Shown piece by piece: positions 52,413 through 63,561 of a stretch of DNA of 64,000 nt. The position numbers and the translations under genes were made by a program. How positions within the stretch are numbered: the stretch's first letter is position 1; each line of letters opens with the position of its first letter. The stretch spans positions 496,001-560,000 of the forward strand of contig OZ176056.1 of NCBI GenBank assembly GCA_964247055.1, in the 5' to 3' direction. The notes beneath the pieces are model-generated. The model made no database searches and had not been told where the DNA came from. It saw only the letters and a list, made by a program, of their open reading frames with translations. The DNA is from Paragordius varius (taxonomy: Eukaryota; Nematomorpha).

Positions 52413-54350
52413 TTGGACAAACTCTTTCATATCCGATTTATACAACGATACTTTAAAAATTAATGTATAAAACTAGTCGCATCAATACTCAAGCTAAACA
52501 TTGTCCTTAAAAATCGGATATTGGTCACCGGTGAACAAAATTATTTTTTATACATTCTCTTAGTAAGACTACATCAAAATATAGAGATAGTTTTACAAAC
52601 TCTTTAATATCCGATTTTTACAACGATACTTTAAAAATTAATGTATTAAACTAGTCGCATCAATACTCAAGTTAAACTTTGTCCATAAAAATCGGATATT
52701 GGTCACCGGTGAACAAAATAATTTTTTAGACATTCTCTTAGTAAGACTACATCAAAATATAGAGATAGTTTGACAAACTCTTTCATATCCGATTTTTACA
52801 GCGATACTTTAAAAATTAATGTATAAAACTAGTCGCATCAATACTCAAGTTAAACTTTGTCCTTAAAAATCGGATATTGGTCACAGGTGAACAAAATTAT
52901 TTTTTATACATTATCTTAGTACGACTACATCAAAATATAGATATAGTTTGACAAACTCTTTCATATCCGATTTTTACAGCGATACTTTAAAAATTAATGT
53001 ATAAAACAAGTCGCATCAATACTCAAGTTAAACTTTGACTTAAAAATCGGATATTGGTCACCGGTGAACAAAATTATTTTTTATACATTTTCTTATTAGG
53101 ACTATATCAAAATATAGAGATATTTTGACAAATTCTTTCATATCCGATTTTTAAAACGATACTTTAAAAATTAATGTATTAAACTAGTCGCATCAATACT
53201 CAATTTAAACTTTGTCCTTAAAAATCGGATATTGGTCGCCGGTAAAGAAAATTATTTAATATACATTCTCTTAGTAGGACTACATCAATATATAGAGATA
53301 GTTTGACAAACTCTTTCATATCCGATTTTTACAACGATACTTTAAAAATTAATGTATAATACTAGTCGCATCAATACTCAAGTTAAACTTTGTCCTTAAA
53401 AATCGGATATTGGTCACCGGTTAACAAAACTATTTTTTATACATTCTCTTAGTAGGACTACATCAAAATATAGAGATAGTTTGACAAACTCTTTCATATC
53501 CGATTTTTACAGCGATACTTTAAAAATTAATGTATAAAACTAGTCGCATCAATACTCAAGTTAAACTTTGTGTCTAAAAAATCGGATATTGGTCACAGGT
53601 GAACAAAATTATTTTTTATACATTATCTTAGTAGGACTACATCAAAATATAGAGATAGTTTGACAAACTCTTTCATATCCGATTTTTACAACGATACTTT
53701 AAAAATTAATGTATAAAACTAGTCGCATCATTAGTCAAGTCTTTGTCCTTAAAAATCGGATATTGGTCGCCGGTAAAGAAAATTATTTTTTACACATTCT
53801 CTTAGTAGTACTACATCAAAATATAGAGATAGTTTGACAAACTCTTTCATATCCGATTTTTACAACGATACTTTAAAAATTAATGTATAAAACTAGCCGC
53901 ATCATTAGTCAAATTAAATTGTCCTTATAAATCTGATATTGGTCACCGGTGAACAAAATTAATTTTTATACATTATCTTAGTAGGACTACATCAAAATAT
54001 AGAGATAGTTTGACAAACTCTTTCATATCCGATTTTTACAAGGATACTTTAAAAATAAATGTATAAAACTAGTCGCATCATTAGTCAAGTCTTTGTCCTT
54101 AAAAATCGGATATTGGTCACCGGTGAACAAAATTATTTTTTATACATTCTCTTAGTAGGACTACATCAAAATATAGAGATAGTTTGACAAACTCTTTCAT
54201 ATCCGATTTTTACAACGATACTTTAAAAATTAATGTATAAAACTAGTCGCATCAATAGTCAAGTTATACTTTGTCCTTAAAAATCGGATATTGGTCACCG
54301 GTGTTTTTTATACATTCTCTTAGTAAGACTACATCAAAATATAGAGATAG
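52413..54350 (+). repeat. 1,938-bp HOR family, copy R3 (1,938 bp, 11 monomers)
   Basis: This is a reference-length copy. It starts at gttggacaaac and ends in the 10-bp-deleted caccggtgttttttatac monomer. A private change is ttttttagacattc near 52730. Together with its upstream neighbours it matches 46.4-48 kb at 5,372 bp, so R1 and R3 share flanking sequence as well as the unit. Confidence 0.92.
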
Positions 54351-57350
54351 TTGGACAAACTCTTTCATATCCGATTTATACAACGATACTTTAAAAATTA
54401 ATGTATAAAACTAGTCGCATCAATACTCAAGCTAAACATTGTCCTTAAAAATCGGATATTGGTCACCGGTGAACAAAATTATTTTTTATACATTCTCTTA
54501 GTAAGACTACATCAAAATATAGAGATAGTTTTACAAACTCTTTAATATCCGATTTTTACAACGATACTTTAAAAATTAATGTATTAAACTAGTCGCATCA
54601 ATACTCAAGTTAAACTTTGTCCATAAAAATCGGATATTGGTCACCGGTGAACAAAATAATTTTTTATACATTCTCTTAGTAAGACTACATCAAAATATAG
54701 AGATAGTTTGACAAACTCTTTCATATCCGATTTTTACAGCGATACTTTAAAAATTAATGTATAAAACTAGTCGCATCAATACTCAAGTTAAACTTTGTCC
54801 TTAAAAATCGGATATTGGTCACAGGTGAACAAAATTATTTTTTATACATTATCTTAGTACGACTACATCAAAATATAGATATAGTTTGACAAACTCTTTC
54901 ATATCCGATTTTTACAGCGATACTTTAAAAATTAATGTATAAAACAAGTCGCATCAATACTCAAGTTAAACTTTGACTTAAAAATCGGATATTGGTCACC
55001 GGTGAACAAAATTATTTTTTATACATTTTCTTATTAGGACTATATCAAAATATAGAGATATTTTGACAAATTCTTTCATATCCGATTTTTAAAACGATAC
55101 TTTAAAAATTAATGTATTAAACTAGTCGCATCAATACTCAATTTAAACTTTGTCCTTAAAAATCGGATATTGGTCGCCGGTAAAGAAAATTATTTAATAT
55201 ACATTCTCTTAGTAGGACTACATCAATATATAGAGATAGTTTGACAAACTCTTTCATATCCGATTTTTACAACGATACTTTAAAAATTAATGTATAATAC
55301 TAGTCGCATCAATACTCAAGTTAAACTTTGTCCTTAAAAATCGGATATTGGTCACCGGTTAACAAAACTATTTTTTATACATTCTCTTAGTAGGACTACA
55401 TCAAAATATAGAGATAGTTTGACAAACTCTTTCATATCCGATTTTTACAGCGATACTTTAAAAATTAATGTATAAAACTAGTCGCATCAATACTCAAGTT
55501 AAACTTTGTGTCTAAAAAATCGGATATTGGTCACAGGTGAACAAAATTATTTTTTATACATTATCTTAGTAGGACTACATCAAAATATAGAGATAGTTTG
55601 ACAAACTCTTTCATATCCGATTTTTACAACGATACTTTAAAAATTAATGTATAAAACTAGTCGCATCATTAGTCAAGTCTTTGTCCTTAAAAATCGGATA
55701 TTGGTCGCCGGTAAAGAAAATTATTTTTTACACATTCTCTTAGTAGTACTACATCAAAATATAGAGATAGTTTGACAAACTCTTTCATATCCGATTTTTA
55801 CAACGATACTTTAAAAATTAATGTATAAAACTAGCCGCATCATTAGTCAAATTAAATTGTCCTTATAAATCTGATATTGGTCACCGGTGAACAAAATTAA
55901 TTTTTATACATTATCTTAGTAGGACTACATCAAAATATAGAGATAGTTTGACAAACTCTTTCATATCCGATTTTTACAGCGATACTTTAAAAATTAATGT
56001 ATAAAACAAGTCGCATCAATACTCAAGTTAAACTTTGACTTAAAAATCGGATATTGGTCACCGGTGAACAAAATTATTTTTTATACATTTTCTTATTAGG
56101 ACTATATCAAAATATAGAGATATTTTGACAAATTCTTTCATATCCGATTTTTAAAACGATACTTTAAAAATTAATGTATTAAACTAGTCGCATCAATACT
56201 CAATTTAAACTTTGTCCTTAAAAATCGGATATTGGTCGCCGGTAAAGAAAATTATTTAATATACATTCTCTTAGTAGGACTACATCAATATATAGAGATA
56301 GTTTGACAAACTCTTTCATATCCGATTTTTACAACGATACTTTAAAAATTAATGTATAATACTAGTCGCATCAATACTCAAGTTAAACTTTGTCCTTAAA
56401 AATCGGATATTGGTCACCGGTTAACAAAACTATTTTTTATACATTCTCTTAGTAGGACTACATCAAAATATAGAGATAGTTTGACAAACTCTTTCATATC
56501 CGATTTTTACAGCGATACTTTAAAAATTAATGTATAAAACTAGTCGCATCAATACTCAAGTTAAACTTTGTGTCTAAAAAATCGGATATTGGTCACAGGT
56601 GAACAAAATTATTTTTTATACATTATCTTAGTAGGACTACATCAAAATATAGAGATAGTTTGACAAACTCTTTCATATCCGATTTTTACAACGATACTTT
56701 AAAAATTAATGTATAAAACTAGTCGCATCATTAGTCAAGTCTTTGTCCTTAAAAATCGGATATTGGTCGCCGGTAAAGAAAATTATTTTTTACACATTCT
56801 CTTAGTAGTACTACATCAAAATATAGAGATAGTTTGACAAACTCTTTCATATCCGATTTTTACAACGATACTTTAAAAATTAATGTATAAAACTAGCCGC
56901 ATCATTAGTCAAATTAAATTGTCCTTATAAATCTGATATTGGTCACCGGTGAACAAAATTAATTTTTATACATTATCTTAGTAGGACTACATCAAAATAT
57001 AGAGATAGTTTGACAAACTCTTTCATATCCGATTTTTACAAGGATACTTTAAAAATAAATGTATAAAACTAGTCGCATCATTAGTCAAGTCTTTGTCCTT
57101 AAAAATCGGATATTGGTCACCGGTGAACAAAATTATTTTTTATACATTCTCTTAGTAGGACTACATCAAAATATAGAGATAGTTTGACAAACTCTTTCAT
57201 ATCCGATTTTTACAACGATACTTTAAAAATTAATGTATAAAACTAGTCGCATCAATAGTCAAGTTATACTTTGTCCTTAAAAATCGGATATTGGTCACCG
57301 GTGTTTTTTATACATTCTCTTAGTAAGACTACATCAAAATATAGAGATAG
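54351..57350 (+). repeat. 1,938-bp HOR family, copy R4 (3,000 bp, internal duplication)
   Basis: Same unit with an internal tandem duplication of 1,062 bp (six monomers). About 54880-55941 is repeated as about 55942-57003; aaaacaagtcgc occurs at 54941 and again at 56003. 1,938 plus 1,062 gives the observed 3,000. The joint lies in the monomer at about 55.9 kb, which begins as the ccttataaatctg type and ends as the ttacagcg / aaaacaag type. Confidence 0.92.
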
Positions 57351-59288
57351 TTGGACAAACTCTTTCATATCCGATTTATACAACGATACTTTAAAAATTA
57401 ATGTATAAAACTAGTCGCATCAATACTCAAGCTAAACATTGTCCTTAAAAATCGGATATTGGTCACCGGTGAACAAAATTATTTTTTATACATTCTCTTA
57501 GTAAGACTACATCAAAATATAGAGATAGTTTTACAAACTCTTTAATATCCGATTTTTACAACGATACTTTAAAAATTAATGTATTAAACTAGTCGCATCA
57601 ATACTCAAGTTAAACTTTGTCCATAAAAATCGGATATTGGTCACCGGTGAACAAAATAATTTTTTATACATTCTCTTAGTAAGACTACATCAAAATATAG
57701 AGATAGTTTGACAAACTCTTTCATATCCGATTTTTACAGCGATACTTTAAAAATTAATGTATAAAACTAGTCGCATCAATACTCAAGTTAAACTTTGTCC
57801 TTAAAAATCGGATATTGGTCACAGGTGAACAAAATTATTTTTTATACATTATCTTAGTACGACTACATCAAAATATAGATATAGTTTGACAAACTCTTTC
57901 ATATCCGATTTTTACAGCGATACTTTAAAAATTAATGTATAAAACAAGTCGCATCAATACTCAAGTTAAACTTTGACTTAAAAATCGGATATTGGTCACC
58001 GGTGAACAAAATTATTTTTTATACATTTTCTTAGTAGGACTATATCAAAATATAGAGATATTTTGACAAATTCTTTCATATCCGATTTTTAAAACGATAC
58101 TTTAAAAATTAATGTATTAAACTAGTCGCATCAATACTCAATTTAAACTTTGTCCTTAAAAATCGGATATTGGTCGCCGGTAAAGAAAATTATTTAATAT
58201 ACATTCTCTTAGTAGGACTACATCAATATATAGAGATAGTTTGACAAACTCTTTCATATCCGATTTTTACAACGATACTTTAAAAATTAATGTATAATAC
58301 TAGTCGCATCAATACTCAAGTTAAACTTTGTCCTTAAAAATCGGATATTGGTCACCGGTTAACAAAACTATTTTTTATACATTCTCTTAGTAGGACTACA
58401 TCAAAATATAGAGATAGTTTGACAAACTCTTTCATATCCGATTTTTACAGCGATACTTTAAAAATTAATGTATAAAACTAGTCGCATCAATACTCAAGTT
58501 AAACTTTGTGTCTAAAAAATCGGATATTGGTCACAGGTGAACAAAATTATTTTTTATACATTATCTTAGTAGGACTACATCAAAATATAGAGATAGTTTG
58601 ACAAACTCTTTCATATCCGATTTTTACAACGATACTTTAAAAATTAATGTATAAAACTAGTCGCATCATTAGTCAAGTCTTTGTCCTTAAAAATCGGATA
58701 TTGGTCGCCGGTAAAGAAAATTATTTTTTACACATTCTCTTAGTAGTACTACATCAAAATATAGAGATAGTTTGACAAACTCTTTCATATCCGATTTTTA
58801 CAACGATACTTTAAAAATTAATGTATAAAACTAGCCGCATCATTAGTCAAATTAAATTGTCCTTATAAATCTGATATTGGTCACCGGTGAACAAAATTAA
58901 TTTTTATACATTATCTTAGTAGGACTACATCAAAATATAGAGATAGTTTGACAAACTCTTTCATATCCGATTTTTACAAGGATACTTTAAAAATAAATGT
59001 ATAAAACTAGTCGCATCATTAGTCAAGTCTTTGTCCTTAAAAATCGGATATTGGTCACCGGTGAACAAAATTATTTTTTATACATTCTCTTAGTAGGACT
59101 ACATCAAAATATAGAGATAGTTTGACAAACTCTTTCATATCCGATTTTTACAACGATACTTTAAAAATTAATGTATAAAACTAGTCGCATCAATAGTCAA
59201 GTTATACTTTGTCCTTAAAAATCGGATATTGGTCACCGGTGTTTTTTATACATTCTCTTAGTAAGACTACATCAAAATATAGAGATAG
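57351..59288 (+). repeat. 1,938-bp HOR family, copy R5 (1,938 bp)
   Basis: Full-length copy with the same order as R3. It differs slightly, for example ttttcttagtaggac near 58027 where R3 and R4 have ttttcttattaggac. After its terminal caccggtgttttttatac monomer the array changes to a different set of monomers. Confidence 0.92.
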
Positions 59289-59674
59289 TTTGACAAACTC
59301 TTTCATATCCGATTTTTACAACGATACTTTAAAAATTAATGTGTAAAACTAGTCGCATCAATACTCAAGTTAAACTTTGTCCTTAAAAATCAGATATTGG
59401 TCACCGGTGAACAAAATTATTTTTTAGACATTTTCTTAGTAGGACTACATTAAAATATAGAGATAGTTTGGCAAACTCTTTCATATCCGATTTTTACAAC
59501 GATACTTTAAAAATTAATGTATAAAACTAGTCGCATCAATACTCAATTTAAACTTTGTCCTTAAAAATCGGATAATGGTCACCGGTGAACAAAATTATTT
59601 TTTATACATTCTCTTAGTAGGACTACATCAAAATATAGAGATAGTTTGACAAACTCTTTCATAATTTTTACAAC
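59289..59674 (+). repeat. Transition block after R5
   Basis: Two to three monomers with gtgtaaaactag, atcagatattgg, ttttttagacattttc, aggactacattaaaa, cggataatgg, and a short deletion in the right inverted-repeat arm (cataatttttac near 59660). Only satellite sequence is present. Confidence 0.8.
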
Positions 59675-60920
59675 GAATCTTTAAAAATTAATGTATAAAA
59701 CTAGTCGCATCAATACTCAATTTAAACTTTGTCCTTAAAAATCGGATATTGGTCACCGGTGAACAAAATTTTTTTTTATACATTCTCTTAGTAGGACTAC
59801 ATCAAAATATAGAGATAGTTTGACAAACTCTTTCATGTCCGATTTTTACAACGAAACTTTAAAAAATAAAGTATAAAAGTAGTCGCATCAAAACTCAAGT
59901 TAAACTTTGTCCTTAAAAATCGGATATTGGTCACCGGTTAACAAAACTATTTTTTATAAATTCTCTTATTAGGACTACATCAAAATATAGAGATAGTTTG
60001 ACAAACTCTTTCATATCCGATTTTTACAACGATACTTTAAAAATTAATGTATAAAACTAGTCGCATCAATACTCAAGTTAAACTTTGTTCTTAAAAATCG
60101 GATATTGGTCACCGGTGAACAAAATTATTTTTTATACATTATCTTAGTAGGACTACATCAAAATATAGAGATAGTTTGACAAACTCTTTCATATCCGATT
60201 TTTACAACGATACTTTAAAAATTAATGTATAAAACTAGTCGCATTAATACTCAAGTTAAACTTTGTCCTTAAAAATCGGATATTGGTCACCGGTTAACAA
60301 AACTATTTTTTATACATTCTCTTAGTAGGACTACATCAAAATATGGAGATAGTTTGACAAACTCTTTCATATCCGATTTTTACAGCGATACTTTAAAAAT
60401 TAATGTATAAAACTAGTCGCATCAATACTCAAGTTAAACTTTGTCCTTAAAAATCGGATATTGGTCACAGGTGAACAAAATTATTTTTTATACATTATCT
60501 TAGTAGGACTACATCAAAATATAGAGATAGTTTGACAAACTCTTTCATATCCAATTTTTACAGCGATACTTTAAAAATTAATGTATAAAACTAGTCGCAT
60601 CAATACTCAAGTTAAACTTTGTCCTTAAAAATCGGATATTGGTCACCGGTGAACAAAATTAATTTTTATACGTTCTCTTAGTAGGACTACATAAAAATAT
60701 AGAGATAGTTTGACAAACTCTTTCATATCCGATTTTTACAACGATACTTTAAAAATTAATGTATAGAACTAGTCGCATCAATACTCAAGTTAAACTTTGT
60801 CCTTAAAAATCGGATATTGGTCACCGGTTAACAAAACTATTTTTTATACATTCTCTTAGTAGGACTACATCAAAATATGGAGATAGTTTGACAAACTCTT
60901 TCATATCCGATTTTTACAAC
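59675..60920 (+). repeat. 1,246-bp seven-monomer HOR, copy 1
   Basis: The unit starts at acgaatctttaaaa and contains catgtccg with acgaaact, caccggttaac with ttataaattc, a cattatcttag monomer, caccggttaac with aaatatggag, cacaggtg, ccaattttt, and a monomer with atacgttctc. The length is exactly seven times 178. Against copy 2 I noticed four base differences: gttctt/gtcctt, atactcaag/ataatcaag, acataaaa/acatcaaa and gtatagaac/gtataaaac. Confidence 0.93.
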
Positions 60921-62166
60921 GAATCTTTAAAAATTAATGTATAAAACTAGTCGCATCAATACTCAATTTAAACTTTGTCCTTAAAAATCGGATATTGGTC
61001 ACCGGTGAACAAAATTTTTTTTTATACATTCTCTTAGTAGGACTACATCAAAATATAGAGATAGTTTGACAAACTCTTTCATGTCCGATTTTTACAACGA
61101 AACTTTAAAAAATAAAGTATAAAAGTAGTCGCATCAAAACTCAAGTTAAACTTTGTCCTTAAAAATCGGATATTGGTCACCGGTTAACAAAACTATTTTT
61201 TATAAATTCTCTTATTAGGACTACATCAAAATATAGAGATAGTTTGACAAACTCTTTCATATCCGATTTTTACAACGATACTTTAAAAATTAATGTATAA
61301 AACTAGTCGCATCAATACTCAAGTTAAACTTTGTCCTTAAAAATCGGATATTGGTCACCGGTGAACAAAATTATTTTTTATACATTATCTTAGTAGGACT
61401 ACATCAAAATATAGAGATAGTTTGACAAACTCTTTCATATCCGATTTTTACAACGATACTTTAAAAATTAATGTATAAAACTAGTCGCATTAATACTCAA
61501 GTTAAACTTTGTCCTTAAAAATCGGATATTGGTCACCGGTTAACAAAACTATTTTTTATACATTCTCTTAGTAGGACTACATCAAAATATGGAGATAGTT
61601 TGACAAACTCTTTCATATCCGATTTTTACAGCGATACTTTAAAAATTAATGTATAAAACTAGTCGCATCAATAATCAAGTTAAACTTTGTCCTTAAAAAT
61701 CGGATATTGGTCACAGGTGAACAAAATTATTTTTTATACATTATCTTAGTAGGACTACATCAAAATATAGAGATAGTTTGACAAACTCTTTCATATCCAA
61801 TTTTTACAGCGATACTTTAAAAATTAATGTATAAAACTAGTCGCATCAATACTCAAGTTAAACTTTGTCCTTAAAAATCGGATATTGGTCACCGGTGAAC
61901 AAAATTAATTTTTATACGTTCTCTTAGTAGGACTACATCAAAATATAGAGATAGTTTGACAAACTCTTTCATATCCGATTTTTACAACGATACTTTAAAA
62001 ATTAATGTATAAAACTAGTCGCATCAATACTCAAGTTAAACTTTGTCCTTAAAAATCGGATATTGGTCACCGGTTAACAAAACTATTTTTTATACATTCT
62101 CTTAGTAGGACTACATCAAAATATGGAGATAGTTTGACAAACTCTTTCATATCCGATTTTTACAAC
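60921..62166 (+). repeat. 1,246-bp seven-monomer HOR, copy 2
   Basis: Begins again at gaatctttaaaa (60921) and repeats all landmarks at exactly 1,246 bp (gaacaaaatttttttt at 59761 and 61007, ccaattttt at 60551 and 61797). No indel separates the copies. After 62166 the ordinary gatacttt replaces gaatcttt and the next block starts. Confidence 0.93.
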
Positions 62167-62841
62167 GATACTTTAAAAATTAATGTGTTAAACTAGTCGC
62201 ATCAATACTCAATTTAAACTTTGTCCTTAAAAATCGGATATTGGTCACCGGTGAACAAAATTATTTTTTATACATTCTCTTAGTAAGACTACATCAAAAT
62301 ATAGAGATAGTTTTACAAACTCTTTCATATCCGATTTTTACAACGATACTTTAAAAATTAATGTATTAAACTAGTCGCATCAATAGTCATGTTAAACTTT
62401 GTCCTTAAAAATCGGATATTGGTCACCGGTGAACAAAATAATTTTTTATACATTCTCTTAGTAAGACTACATCAAAATATAGAGATAGTTTGACAAACTC
62501 TTGATATCCGATTTTTACAACGATACTTTAAAAATTAATGTGTTAAACTAGTCGCATCAATACTCAATTTAAACTTTGTCCTTAAAAATCGGATATTGGT
62601 CACCGGTGAACAAAATTATTTTTTATACATTCTCTTAGTAAGACCACATCAAAATATAGAGATAGTTTTACAAACTCTTTCATATCCGATTTTTACAACG
62701 ATACTTTAAAAATTAATGTATTAAACTAGTCGCATCAATACTCAAGTTAAACTTTGTCCTTAAAAATCGGATATTGGTCACCGGTGAACAAAATAATTTT
62801 TTATACATTCTCTTAGTAAGACTACATCAAAATATAGAGAT
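62167..62841 (+). repeat. Dimeric block (~355-bp period)
   Basis: A pair of monomers, one with gtgttaaactag and actcaattta followed by one with gttttacaaactctttc, is repeated at 355 bp (gtgttaaac at 62185 and 62540). A 3-bp loss in aactcttgatatcc (near 62502) lies in the first pair. Confidence 0.83.
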
Positions 62842-63561
62842 AGTTTGACAAACTATTTCATATCCGATTTTTACAACGATACTTTTTTAAAATTATGGTA
62901 TTAAACCAGTCGCATCAATACTCAAGTTAAACTTTGTCCTTAAAAATCGGATATTGGTCACCGGTGAACAAAATTATTTTTTATACTCTTAGTAAGACTA
63001 CATCAAAATATAGAGATAGTTTGACAAACTCTTTCATATCCGATTTTTACAACGATACTTTAAAAATTATAATATTAAACCAGTCGCATCAATACTCAAG
63101 TTAAACTTTGTCCTTAAAAATCGGATATTGGTCACCGGTGAACAAAATTATTTTATATACATTCTCTTAGTAAGACTACATCAAAATATAGAGATAGTTT
63201 GACAAACTCTTTCATATCCGATTTTTACAACGATACTTTAAAAATTAATGTATAAAACTAGTCGCATCAATACTGCTATACATTGTCCTTAAAAATCGGA
63301 TATTGGTCACCGGTGAACAAAACTATTTTTTATACATTCTCTTAGTAAGACTACATCAAAATATAGAGATAGTTTGACAAACTCTTTCATATCCGATTTT
63401 TACAACGATACTTTAAAAATTAATGTATAAAACTAGTCGTATCAATAAATCGCATCAATACTCAAGTTAAACTTTGTCCTTAAAAATCGGATATTGGTCA
63501 CCGGTGAACAAAATTATTTTTTATACATTCTCTTATTAGGACTACATCAAAATATAGAGAT
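62842..63561 (+). repeat. 720-bp four-monomer HOR, copy 1
   Basis: Order: acttttttaaaattatgg, then tatactcttag with attataatattaaacc, then ttattttatatac, then an aaaactattttt monomer with the 13-bp micro-duplication (63437). The joint tactgctatacattg (near 63272) has lost three bases relative to actcaagctaaacattg. All landmarks recur 720 bp later. Confidence 0.88.
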
